Source: Gilichinskyi gelida | GTDB lineage: Bacteria; Acidobacteriota; Thermoanaerobaculia; Gp7-AA8 | Length of the DNA stretch: 64,000 bases | NCBI GenBank assembly: GCA_038040385.1 | Contig: JBBPII010000019.1 | Span: forward strand, 1-64,000 | Direction: 5' to 3' | Shown here: positions 49,210 through 56,975 of the stretch, in pieces | How the letters are laid out: each line of letters starts with the position of its first letter | How positions within the stretch are numbered: the stretch's first letter is position 1 | Position numbers and translations under genes: made by a program | The notes under the pieces: model-generated | What the model was told of the DNA's origin: nothing | The model's input: only the letters and a program-made list of their open reading frames with translations | Databases searched by the model: none

Positions 49210-49527
49210 ATGATGCGATCGCTCCTGCTGCTGTTGTTCGTTCTGACCGCATGTGCGCAGCCTCCGACGAGCGCGAATGAGCCGGCCATGCAACCGAAAC
49301 CAGCGACCGACGCGAACGGCGAATTGACGATCATCGGCAAGCTGACCGCCGAGGGCGTCGAGTGCCGCGCTCTGCGCGCCGACGGCACCAACGAGCTGTA
49401 CACGCTGGCCGGCAAGACCGGCGAGTTCCAGAACGGCGAGCACGTGAAGGTCGTCGGCACGATCGCCGAGATCTCGTTTTGCATGCAGGGGAAGACCATC
49501 GCGGTCAAGTCGATCACGCGCGTCTGA
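49210..49527 (+). CDS. Small lipoprotein with OB-like domain
   Basis: A 105-residue lipoprotein (MRSLLLLLFVLTACAQPP, lipobox cysteine). The mature part is a small beta domain (GELTIIGKLTAEGVECRALR, EHVKVVGTIAEISFC) resembling the DUF5818/OB-fold group. AAGGAG at 49200-49205 supports a start at ATG 49210 or 49213, rather than the ATG at 49195 that overlaps the glk stop. Function unknown; it is probably co-transcribed with glk. Confidence 0.7.
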   Translation: MMRSLLLLLFVLTACAQPPTSANEPAMQPKPATDANGELTIIGKLTAEGVECRALRADGTNELYTLAGKTGEFQNGEHVKVVGTIAEISFCMQGKTIAVKSITRV

Positions 49528-49535
49528 GCCCGAAC

Positions 49536-49637
49536 GGAACGCCGGCGTCCACGCCGGCTGGCTCGCAGGCGTCCCGCCTGCGTTCCCGAGAGGCGGCGAG
49601 GACGCCGCCTGGCCAGCCGCCGGGACGGCGGCGTTCC
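49536..49637. repeat. Multi-arm palindrome, family A copy 3 (inverted)
   Basis: This is the reverse complement of copy 2 at 47604-47707 with few differences. The two copies flank the DinB-glk-lipoprotein segment as inverted repeats. Confidence 0.9.
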
Positions 49638-49689
49638 GCTGTGTGGCTCATGGAATCGCCATCGTCCATGATCGGTTGACGCGCCCCGC

Positions 49690-50784
49690 ATGGGTCTCTC
49701 CGTCGGAATCGTCGGACTGCCGAACGTCGGCAAGTCCACCATCTTCAATGCCCTGACCGCAGCGGGCGCGCAGAGTGCCAACTATCCGTTCTGCACCATT
49801 GAGCCGAACGTCGGCATCGTGCCGGTCACCGACTCGCGCCTCGACCGCATCGCCACGCTCGCCGAGAGCAAGCAGACCGTCTACACCGACCTCAGGGTCG
49901 TCGACATCGCCGGCCTGGTGCGCGGCGCGTCAAAGGGTGAGGGGCTCGGCAATCAATTCCTCGCGAACATCCGGGAGACCGATGCCATCCTGCACGTCGT
50001 GCGTGCCTTCGAAGACCCGAACGTCGTGCACGTCGAGCACACTGTCGACCCGGCGCGCGACATCGAGACCATCGAGACCGAGCTGCTGCTCGCCGACCTC
50101 GATGCGCTGCAGAAGCGCCACGAGCGCGTGTCGCGCATGGCGCGTGTGGGGCAGAAGGAAGCCGCCGCGAGCGCCGATGCGGTGGCCGAGGCGATCGCTG
50201 CGGTGGAGGCGGGAACGCCACTGCGCGCCGTCGATTTCAGCGACCAGGACCGTGACGCGCTTCGCGAGCTGAGCCTCCTCACCATGAAGCCGGTGCTCTA
50301 CGTCGCCAACGTCGCGGAGTCCGACCTCGGCGGCGAGAGCGCGCACGTGGAAAAGGTGCGCGCCATCGCCCGGGAGAAGGGGGGCGAGCTAGTGGTCATC
50401 TGCGGCGAGCTCGAGGCGCAGATCGCCCAGCTCCCGCCGCCGGAGCGCGCCGACTTCCTCCGCGAGATGGGGCTGACTGAGCCGGGACTCGACGTCCTGG
50501 TGCGCGCCGCGTACAAACTGCTCGATCTGGAGACGTTCTTCACCGCCGGCCCGAAGGAAGCGCGCGCCTGGACCATCCATCGCGGCGCGAAGGCCCCCGA
50601 GGCGGCCGGCAAGATCCACAGCGACTTCGAGCGCGGCTTCATCCACGCCGAGACCATCGCCTACGACGACTACCTCGCCAACGCCGGCGAGCAGGGATCG
50701 AAGGGGGCCGGCAAAATGCGGTCCGAGGGGAAGGAGTACATCGTCAATGATGGGGATGTCATTCTTTTTCGGTTTAACGTGTAA
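49690..50784 (+). CDS. ychF: Ribosome-binding ATPase YchF
   Basis: A 364-residue Obg-family P-loop protein of the usual length. G1 is GLPNVGKSTIFNAL, switch and G3 are DIAGLVRGASKGEGLGNQF, and the G4 position reads NVAE, giving the ATP-preferring specificity known for YchF. The TGS domain lies at the C-terminus (FTAGPKEARAWTIHRGAKAP, GDVILFRFNV). It binds ribosomes and acts in stress control of translation. It seems to be transcribed alone. Confidence 0.96.
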   Translation: MGLSVGIVGLPNVGKSTIFNALTAAGAQSANYPFCTIEPNVGIVPVTDSRLDRIATLAESKQTVYTDLRVVDIAGLVRGASKGEGLGNQFLANIRETDAILHVVRAFEDPNVVHVEHTVDPARDIETIETELLLADLDALQKRHERVSRMARVGQKEAAASADAVAEAIAAVEAGTPLRAVDFSDQDRDALRELSLLTMKPVLYVANVAESDLGGESAHVEKVRAIAREKGGELVVICGELEAQIAQLPPPERADFLREMGLTEPGLDVLVRAAYKLLDLETFFTAGPKEARAWTIHRGAKAPEAAGKIHSDFERGFIHAETIAYDDYLANAGEQGSKGAGKMRSEGKEYIVNDGDVILFRFNV

Positions 50785-50794
50785 AGAGTCCTGA

Positions 50795-51589
50795 GTGCAG
50801 TTCACGATCGATTCGCGCGAAGGTTTACCGATTCGGGGAGATTTCGAGATCCCCGAGGGTGCGCGTGCGCTCGTGGTGATCGCGCACGGATTCAAGGGGT
50901 TCAAGGACTGGGGGTTCTTCCCTTGGCTGGCGGACTACCTCTGCCGCGAGCGCGCGGCGGTGTGCCGCTTCAACATGTCGCGCAGCGGGATCGGCGAGAA
51001 TTCGGAGACCTTCGAGCGCCTCGATCTGTTCGCGGACGACACGTACTCGGTGCAGATCGACGATCTGCTCGACGTCGCGCTCTGGTGCCAGGCGCGCGTC
51101 GATCTGCCGACCTTTCTGGTCGGCCATTCGCGCGGCGGCGGCGTGGCGCTGCTCGCGGCGGAGAAGGTCGAGAAGCTCTGCGGCGTGGTGACCTGGAACG
51201 CCATCTCGCGCATCGACCGCTGGGACGAGCCGACCAAGGCGCAGTGGCGCCGCGATGGGTACCAGGACGTGATCAACGCCCGGACCAAGCAGGTGATGCG
51301 GATGTCGACGCGCATGCTCGACGACTACGAGGCCCAGCGCGAGCGCCTCGACATCCTCGGCGCGGTGGTCAAGCTCGAGGTGCCGCTGCTGGTGGTCTAC
51401 GGCGGTCGCGACGAGAGCGTGCCGCCGAGCGAGTCGCGAGAGATCGCCGCCTACTCGCCCGACGCCGCGCTGATCGGCATCGGCACCGCCACCCATACCT
51501 TCAACGCCATCCATCCGCTGGTGACCGTGCCCGGCGAGCTGTCGCTGGCGGCGGCGGTCACCGCGCGCTTCGTCACCGTCTACGGATAG
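50795..51589 (+). CDS. Alpha/beta-hydrolase (dienelactone hydrolase-like)
   Basis: A 264-residue cytosolic hydrolase. The oxyanion and cap region is VIAHGFKGFKDWGFFPWLA, the nucleophile elbow GHSRGGG, the acid DESVP and the His in THTFNAIHP. It resembles peptidase S9/osmotic-C type esterases; the substrate is not known. The start is GTG 50795, 10 bases after the ychF stop, with a weak AAGAG in front, so it may be co-transcribed with ychF. Confidence 0.87.
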   Translation: MQFTIDSREGLPIRGDFEIPEGARALVVIAHGFKGFKDWGFFPWLADYLCRERAAVCRFNMSRSGIGENSETFERLDLFADDTYSVQIDDLLDVALWCQARVDLPTFLVGHSRGGGVALLAAEKVEKLCGVVTWNAISRIDRWDEPTKAQWRRDGYQDVINARTKQVMRMSTRMLDDYEAQRERLDILGAVVKLEVPLLVVYGGRDESVPPSESREIAAYSPDAALIGIGTATHTFNAIHPLVTVPGELSLAAAVTARFVTVYG

Positions 51590-52044
51590 ACGAAGGTGAC
51601 GTGGTAATCCGGCGGCGCCGGCTCCGGGAAGGGCTGGCCGTCGACTTCGATCCAGGCGTGGCCGTCGAGCGGCGACTGGCCCGTGCGCCGGACGCCGAAG
51701 ACGACGCGGTTGTCGACGCCGGCCAGCAGCAGATAGCGGTGCAGCAGCGCCGCGCGTTTCCAGCAGTTGCGCGTGACCAGGCTCGCCAGCCTGGCGATGC
51801 GCGCCGGCGGCAGTGACGCCGAGGCGCGCCGGCGGGGCGTCATGATCCCGAGGGCCTTCGGGAGTGGGAGGAAGCGCGCGGCGACGGAGATGATGATCGT
51901 CCAGCCGGCCATGCGCGCCAGCAGAGCCAACTCGCGCCAGCGAGGAGCGCCGCCGTCCCGGCGGCTGGCCCGGCGGCGTCCCGCCGCCGCAGGCGAGGAC
52001 GCCTGCGCGCCAGCCGGCGAGGACGCCGGCGTTCCGCTATTCAT
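51580..52044 (-). CDS. Lasso-B2-type transglutaminase-like protein with repeat-derived N-terminus
   Basis: A 154-residue protein. The core (residues ~36-154) matches the transglutaminase-like fold of lasso-peptide B2 leader peptidases: Cys94 in VTRNCWKRAALLHRYLL, His129 in LDGHAWIEVDG and Asp135. Residues 1-34 (MNSGTPASSPAGAQASSPAA...) are simply the translation of the palindrome at 51944. ATG 52044 overlaps the TAG stop of the glycosyltransferase gene upstream; a shorter start at TTG or ATG 51912 is possible. No lasso precursor or cyclase was found nearby, so the substrate is open. Confidence 0.75.
   Translation of the reverse strand: MNSGTPASSPAGAQASSPAAAGRRRASRRDGGAPRWRELALLARMAGWTIIISVAARFLPLPKALGIMTPRRRASASLPPARIARLASLVTRNCWKRAALLHRYLLLAGVDNRVVFGVRRTGQSPLDGHAWIEVDGQPFPEPAPPDYHVTFVYP
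51944..52035. repeat. Multi-arm palindrome, family A copy 4
   Basis: The outer arms GGAGCGCC and the imperfect GGCGTTCC, with internal hairpins like those of copy 1. It sits at the 5' end of the transglutaminase-like frame and stays open in that frame. Confidence 0.85.
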
Positions 52045-53257
52045 TTTCGTTCAGGTGCTTGCCGCGATTTCCGGGAAGCTCGGTGTGCTGGCGCGCGCCG
52101 CCGCGGCGGCGTCGTCTGCGCCGCCCGGGCGTCGCTTCCGGTTCCGCGGCTGGCGGTGCCGGCGCCGACGCCGGCGATTCGATGCGGTCCTGCCGTTTCT
52201 CTTCGTCCAGCAGCCACACCCACTGCGTATCCGGCTTCTGCTGCGCCGGCGATCCAGCCGCGGCTGGGCGCTCCTCACGCTTGCGCTGCTGCTGCGGCTG
52301 GCGCGGGCGGCGCTCCGCGGCCGGCGACTCGAGCCGCTTTACGCGGATCAGCACCTCTTCGCTGAGGCGGCGGTTCACGGAGATCAGATCGGCGATGAGG
52401 CCGATGAGCAGGGTCTGGAAGCCGACGATCAGAAAAACCGCCGACAGGATCAGCGACTGCACGTGGCCGCCGCGCTCGCCTTCGATGAAGTACCAGAGGA
52501 ATCGCAGGCCGATGCCGACGCCGGCGAGCATCAGCAGCGCGCCGATGGCGAAGAACGTCTTGAGCGGCTTGTACAGCGTGTAGATGCGGAAGATGGTGGC
52601 CATCGACTTCCGCAAATACGTGCCCATGCCGCGGTAGAGCCGCGACGGGCGCGTCGGCGCGTTGGTTCGCACCGTCACGCTCTGCACGCCGAGGTTGCGG
52701 TTGCCGGATTGAATGATCGTTTCCAGGGTGTAGGTGAAGGGATTGAAGACGTTGATCTGCAGCGCGGCGTCGCGGGAGAAGGCGCGGAAGCCGCTGGTGA
52801 CGTCGGCGACGCGGAGTCCCGACGCCAGTCCCACGGTCCAACTGCCGAGGCGCTGGAGGAATCGCTTGAACGGCGACATGTGCTCCGACTTGCTCACCTC
52901 GCGGTCGCCGATGACGACGTCGGTGGATCCCTTCAGGATGGGGGCAACGAGGCGGGCGATGTCGGCGCCGTTGTACTGATTGTCGGCGTCGGTGTTGACG
53001 ATGATGTCCGCGCCGAGGCGGACGGCGGCGTCGATGCCGGCGGTGAAGGCGGCGGAGAGCCCGCGGTGCGTCCGGAGCTGCACAATGTGCGTTGCACCCG
53101 CCTTCCGCGCCGCGTCGGCGGTGTCGTCGGTCGAGCCGTCGTCGATGACGAGCGTCTCGATGGCGGTGACGCCGTCGAGCTTCGTCGGAATGTCGCGCAG
53201 GGTCTGCGCGATAGTGGCCTCTTCGTTGTAGGCGGGGATTTGAACGATAAGCTTCAT
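52037..53257 (-). CDS. GT2 glycosyltransferase, DPM1/GtrB-like with membrane tail
   Basis: A 406-residue enzyme. The catalytic GT-A domain starts MKLIVQIPAYNEEATIAQTL and has VIDDGSTDDT and the metal site NTDADNQYN. Two C-terminal membrane helices follow (FFAIGALLMLAGVGIGLRF, LILSAVFLIVGFQTLLIGLI), as in polyprenyl-phosphate sugar transferases. The last ~80 residues are a disordered, Arg-rich tail (PGRRRRRRRGGARQ) that is uncommon in the family. ATG 53257 was chosen because the frame upstream translates the GTTGGCC repeat. The stop overlaps the start of the transglutaminase-like gene. Confidence 0.9.
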   Translation of the reverse strand: MKLIVQIPAYNEEATIAQTLRDIPTKLDGVTAIETLVIDDGSTDDTADAARKAGATHIVQLRTHRGLSAAFTAGIDAAVRLGADIIVNTDADNQYNGADIARLVAPILKGSTDVVIGDREVSKSEHMSPFKRFLQRLGSWTVGLASGLRVADVTSGFRAFSRDAALQINVFNPFTYTLETIIQSGNRNLGVQSVTVRTNAPTRPSRLYRGMGTYLRKSMATIFRIYTLYKPLKTFFAIGALLMLAGVGIGLRFLWYFIEGERGGHVQSLILSAVFLIVGFQTLLIGLIADLISVNRRLSEEVLIRVKRLESPAAERRPRQPQQQRKREERPAAAGSPAQQKPDTQWVWLLDEEKRQDRIESPASAPAPPAAEPEATPGRRRRRRRGGARQHTELPGNRGKHLNENE

Positions 53258-53258
53258 A

Positions 53259-53327
53259 TTCGTTGGCCGTTGGCCGTTGGCCGTTGGCCGATACGCGGTC
53301 GGCCAACGGCCAACGGCCAACGGCGAA
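53259..53327. repeat. GTTGGCC palindrome filling a divergent intergenic gap
   Basis: TTCGTTGGCCGTTGGCCGTT and its complement, ending CCAACGGCGAA, make a 69-base palindrome with tandem GTTGGCC units. It fills almost the whole 75-base gap between two divergent glycosyltransferase genes. Confidence 0.9.
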
Positions 53328-53332
53328 CGACG

Positions 53333-54298
53333 ATGAACGGCGAGCGAATCAAGATCTCAGTAGTCATGCCGGTTGAGCGCCTGGGCGGCGATGCGGAGCG
53401 CGCGATCGCCTCGGTTCTCGAACAACAGGCGCCGTTTCCATTCGAGCTGATCGTGGTATCGGCGGAGCCGCTGCCGCTCCTGCAGACCGGCGTACGAAAC
53501 GTCGTCGAGCCGAATCGTAATCCCGCAACTCGAAGAAATCGAGCGGTTTCCGTCGCGGCGGGGGAGATCCTGGCGTTCATCGACGACGACGCCCAGGCCG
53601 CGCCCGGCTGGCTGGCGAATGCGGTCGCGATCCTCGACGCGCAGCCGGACGCCGTGGCCGCCGGCGGCCCCGATCCCGCGCCCGCGGACTCAACGGACGC
53701 TGAGTTGATCAGCGAGACGCTCCTCGCCACGCCGCTCATCGGCAGCGGCGTCGCCGCGCACGAGAACCGCCGCGGAACGTTCGACGTCGCCTCGCCGAGC
53801 GACGTCGCGCTTGTCAATCTCTTCGTCCGCCGCGCCGCCTTCACCGGCTTCGACGAGTCGATCGGCTACATCGGCGAGGACACCGCGCTGCTCGGGTCGC
53901 TCCTGCAGCGTGGCCGCGTCGTCTACTCCGACGCCGTGCGCGTCTTCCACCGCCGCCGCCCGTTTCCCGGCCCGTATCTTCGGCAGCGGTGGCGGTACCG
54001 GGTGAAGACGGGCGAGCTGCTGGTCCGCGGCTCGCGAGCGCACCGCGCGAATCCGAAGATCTGGGCCTTCCTGCTCGCCGCGGTCATCGCCATCCTCGCC
54101 ACGCCGGTCGCCGTCGTTCCGTACTACGTCTTCACTCTCATCCTCGGCGCGCGCGCCACGCGCCTCGGGCCGCAGTGGTGGCCGCTCATTCCCTTCGCTT
54201 TCGCCGCGCATCACGGCACCTATTTCGCGGGAATCGTGTGGGGCGCGGCGCGCGCTGTATTTTTTCGGGCCGCTGCGCGACCTACTCGCAGCGGCTGA
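53333..54298 (+). CDS. GT2 family glycosyltransferase with C-terminal membrane segments
   Basis: A 321-residue enzyme with GT-A motifs: ISVVMPVERLGGDAERAIAS, ILAFIDDDAQAAPGWL (D-x-D-type site) and GYIGEDTALLGSL. Two hydrophobic segments near the end (FLLAAVIAILATPVAVVPYY, WPLIPFAFAAHHGTYFAGIV) anchor it to the membrane. It likely adds a sugar to a surface polymer or lipid carrier. ATG 53333 is the first Met after the palindrome; no Shine-Dalgarno is evident. It is divergent from the other GT2 gene. Confidence 0.88.
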   Translation: MNGERIKISVVMPVERLGGDAERAIASVLEQQAPFPFELIVVSAEPLPLLQTGVRNVVEPNRNPATRRNRAVSVAAGEILAFIDDDAQAAPGWLANAVAILDAQPDAVAAGGPDPAPADSTDAELISETLLATPLIGSGVAAHENRRGTFDVASPSDVALVNLFVRRAAFTGFDESIGYIGEDTALLGSLLQRGRVVYSDAVRVFHRRRPFPGPYLRQRWRYRVKTGELLVRGSRAHRANPKIWAFLLAAVIAILATPVAVVPYYVFTLILGARATRLGPQWWPLIPFAFAAHHGTYFAGIVWGAARAVFFRAAARPTRSG

Positions 54299-54475
54299 TG
54301 CCGAGCAGTCGGAAGCGCGGTGGCCTCTCTCCTCATCGCCTGCGCGTTTCGGCGGCATCGGCCGCGCAATCCGTCCGGTTTCCGGCTGTGTGTCCGCTGC
54401 GCGGACGGGTATAACGGGTCTGCCCGCGTGTTTTCAGTCACTTAGCGTGGCCGTCGAATTGAAGTATGAGACGGC

Positions 54476-55303
54476 ATGACGAGAATCCTGGTAGTTGACG
54501 ACGACCCGGCAATCGTTGAGGGACTGGTAGAACTGCTGCGCGTCGACTCGTTCGACGCCACGGGTGCGCTCGACCGCGAGACCGCCGAGGCGGCGCTCGC
54601 CGCGGAGTTCTACCCGATCGTGCTGGCCGACCTGCGGCTGCGCTCGATGGATGAAGGATGGCGGCTCATCGACGCCATCGCCCGCATCAGCCCGAAGACG
54701 CGCATCGCCTCGATGACCGGCTACGCGACCGCGGAGATCGAGCGCGAGCTGCTCGCGCGCGGCGCGGCGCTCGTCCTCCGCAAGCCGATGGAGATCACCG
54801 CGATCGTCGCCCTGATGCGCGAGATGGTCGCCGCGCTCGAGGCGGTGGACGGCGAGGACCTCGATGAGGTGTATCGCCAGTCGTTCGCCGCGCTGACGGG
54901 AATGGCCCGGCGGCGCTACGGCCTCGGCGCGGACGACGCGCAGGACGTCCTGCAGGAGGCGTGGTGCCTCTTCCTCACCAAGCGCGCCTCGGTGCGGACG
55001 CCGAAAGCGTGGCTGTCGGGAACGGTCGTCAATCTCTGCCGCCGCTGGATCGAGGACCGCGTGCGCTGGCGCGGCCCGGACATCGACTCGTTCGATCGCG
55101 CCGACGGGGGCAACATGGAGAGCGTGCTCGTGGCGCGCGACGCCATGGCCCGCGTCGACGCCAGGACGCGCCAGCTCTGCCAGCTCATCGCCGTCGAAGG
55201 GCTGCGCTACGACGAAGTCAGCGACGCGATGCACATCCCCATCGGATCGGTCGGCCCGATGTACATGCGGGCCAAGCAGAAAATGCGCGACGTGTTGCGA
55301 TAG
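54476..55303 (+). CDS. Receiver - ECF-type sigma factor fusion
   Basis: A 275-residue protein. Residues 1-115 are a receiver domain (VDDDPAIVEG acid pocket, phospho-acceptor Asp52 in VLADLRLRSMDEG, Lys103 in LRKPME). Residues ~127-275 are a sigma-70-like ECF factor: region 2 (DEVYRQSFAALTGMARRRYG, DAQDVLQEAWCLFL) and region 4 (LIAVEGLRYDEVSDAMHIPI, YMRAKQKMRDVLR). Phosphorylation could thus act directly on promoter selection. No kinase gene is adjacent. The upstream 54299-54475 stretch shows no clear gene. Confidence 0.88.
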   Translation: MTRILVVDDDPAIVEGLVELLRVDSFDATGALDRETAEAALAAEFYPIVLADLRLRSMDEGWRLIDAIARISPKTRIASMTGYATAEIERELLARGAALVLRKPMEITAIVALMREMVAALEAVDGEDLDEVYRQSFAALTGMARRRYGLGADDAQDVLQEAWCLFLTKRASVRTPKAWLSGTVVNLCRRWIEDRVRWRGPDIDSFDRADGGNMESVLVARDAMARVDARTRQLCQLIAVEGLRYDEVSDAMHIPIGSVGPMYMRAKQKMRDVLR

Positions 55304-55306
55304 CAT
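55301..55306 (+). promoter_or_regulatory. -10 box TAGCAT overlapping a stop codon
   Basis: TAGCAT begins on the TAG stop of the sigma-fusion gene and ends 7 bases before ATG 55314, allowing a separate leaderless osmC-like transcript. Confidence 0.45.
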
Positions 55307-55313
55307 CCACCGC

Positions 55314-55739
55314 ATGGCAACTAGAAAATCAGAAGCAGAGTGGAACGGAAGTCTTCGTGAAGGCAGCGGGAAGGTGAAGCTTGGCAGCGGCGCCTTCGAA
55401 GGGAAGTACTCCTTCGCCTCGCGGTTCGAAGAGGCGGGCGGCACCAACCCGGAGGAGCTGATCGCCGCCGCGCACGCCGGCTGCTTCTCCATGGCACTCT
55501 CGGCGGGCCTCGGCAAGGCCGGCTTCCAGCCGAAGCGCGTGCACACCACCGCGTCGGTGCATCTGGAGAAGGTCGGGGAGGGCTTCGGCATCACCCGCAT
55601 CGACCTCGAGTGCGACGCCGAGGTCCCCGGCATCGACGCGGACGCGTTTCACGCGCAGGCGATGGCGGCGAAGGAGAATTGTCCGGTGTCGAAGGCGCTG
55701 AAGGCGGTGGAAATCACGCTCAAGGCGCGCTTGGCGTAG
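55314..55739 (+). CDS. OsmC/Ohr family peroxiredoxin
   Basis: A 141-residue protein with the two redox cysteines of the OsmC family, in AAAHAGCFSMALSAGL and AKENCPVSKALKAVEI, and the N-terminal EAEWNGSLREGSGKVKLGSG typical of OsmC. It should reduce organic hydroperoxides. It is 10 bases past the sigma-fusion stop with its own -10 box. A divergent multi-arm palindrome follows. Confidence 0.93.
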   Translation: MATRKSEAEWNGSLREGSGKVKLGSGAFEGKYSFASRFEEAGGTNPEELIAAAHAGCFSMALSAGLGKAGFQPKRVHTTASVHLEKVGEGFGITRIDLECDAEVPGIDADAFHAQAMAAKENCPVSKALKAVEITLKARLA

Positions 55740-55743
55740 TCTC

Positions 55744-55843
55744 GGAGTGCGGGCGTCCCGCCCGCACCGGTCGGGCGTCCTCGCCCGGCCGAGTCGTCGC
55801 CGGGCGAGACGCCCGGCGAGAGCGGCCGGGACGGCCGCACTCC
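55744..55843. repeat. Multi-arm palindrome, family A-like copy 5 (divergent)
   Basis: The outer arms GGAGTGCGG/CCGCACTCC and inner hairpins (GCGGGCGTCCCGCCCGC, GGGCGTCCTCGCCC, CCGGGCGAGACGCCCGG) follow the family-A plan with different stem sequences. It lies between osmC and the radical SAM operon. Confidence 0.8.
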
Positions 55844-55892
55844 AGCGAACTGCAATAATGGTCGTGCGCGGCGTCGTTCCGCCCACAAAGCG

Positions 55893-56975
55893 ATGAAGTT
55901 CACGGACAAAGTCCAGTATCTGCGCTACCTCGTCGACAAGCGGGGCATGAAGCCGGTGTACCTCATCCTCGGCCTGACCTACGACTGCAACTCGTTCTGC
56001 CGCACCTGTTTCAACTGGGAGCAGTTGCGCAAGAACAAGGAGCACGAGCTCTCCTTCGAGGAGCTGCAGAAGACCTTCTCCACCCTCGGCGACCTTCTCT
56101 TCGTGGTCATGAGCGGCGGCGAGCCGTTCCTCCGCCGCGATCTGCCGGACGTCTGCGAGATGCTGGCGCGGCAGAATCACGTCAAGCAGATCACCATCCC
56201 CACCGGCGCCATCGCCAGCGACCTCATCGCCCGGTCGACCGAGGCGGCGCTCCAGCGATGCCCGAAGACGCAGATCGTCGTCAACCTCTCCATCGACCAC
56301 ATCGGCCCCAAGCACGACTGGATCCGCGGCGTCCCCGGCAACTACGAGAAGGCCAAGAAAACCTACGCGGCGCTGCTGCCGCTGCGCGAGAAGTACGGCA
56401 ACCTCACCGTCAACGTGCACACCTGCCTGTGCACGTACAACGCGGACGATCTCGACGAGCTGATGGAAGGCGTGGGCCGCGATTTCCCGGAGATCTCGTT
56501 CCATTCGTTCGAGATGCTGCGCGGCGATCAGCCTGACAAGAACATCCAGCCTATCTCCACCGACCGCTATCGCGAGCTGCTGCCGAAGCTCGAGACCTAC
56601 TGGAACTCGTTCTCGCACTACGACAGTTTCCTCAAGTTCGTGAAGATCTACACCCGCCGCATGGAGCTGGCGATCCTGGAGCAGGAGACGCAGGTGCGTC
56701 CGTGCCACGCCGGGCTGGTGTCGGGCGTGCTCGACGCGCGCGGCGAGGTGCGCATGTGCGAGCTGCGCGAGCCCGTCGGCAACGTGAAGGACACTGGCTA
56801 CGACTTCACCAAGCTGTGGTTCTCCGAGGAAGCCGACCGGCAGCGCGTGGCGATCCGCGCCAAGGAGTGCCACTGCACGCACTCCTGCTTCATGTCGTCG
56901 TCGCTGGTCTTCGACTGGCGGACCTGGGGCGCGTACTTCGTGTCGACCGTGACGAACTTCCTCTCCGCCGCATGA
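55893..56975 (+). CDS. Radical SAM / SPASM-type protein 1
   Basis: A 360-residue radical SAM enzyme with the cluster motif C32-x3-C36-x2-C39 (YDCNSFCRTCFNW) and GGEPFLRRDL. The C-terminal part holds further cysteines (RPCHAGLVSGVLDARGEVRM-CEL, KECHCTHSCF) fitting a SPASM-like auxiliary cluster. Such enzymes modify peptides or sugars. It leads a four-gene operon: the GT4 gene overlaps it by ATGA. ATG 55893 is the first Met, and a CAATAAT stretch about 35 bases upstream may be part of the promoter. Confidence 0.9.
   Translation: MKFTDKVQYLRYLVDKRGMKPVYLILGLTYDCNSFCRTCFNWEQLRKNKEHELSFEELQKTFSTLGDLLFVVMSGGEPFLRRDLPDVCEMLARQNHVKQITIPTGAIASDLIARSTEAALQRCPKTQIVVNLSIDHIGPKHDWIRGVPGNYEKAKKTYAALLPLREKYGNLTVNVHTCLCTYNADDLDELMEGVGRDFPEISFHSFEMLRGDQPDKNIQPISTDRYRELLPKLETYWNSFSHYDSFLKFVKIYTRRMELAILEQETQVRPCHAGLVSGVLDARGEVRMCELREPVGNVKDTGYDFTKLWFSEEADRQRVAIRAKECHCTHSCFMSSSLVFDWRTWGAYFVSTVTNFLSAA

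Noticed and set aside
51767..53332. Long N-terminal extension of the 53333 glycosyltransferase reaching back to 51767
   Set aside because: It runs antisense through another glycosyltransferase gene and two palindromes; the GT2 domain begins after 53333.
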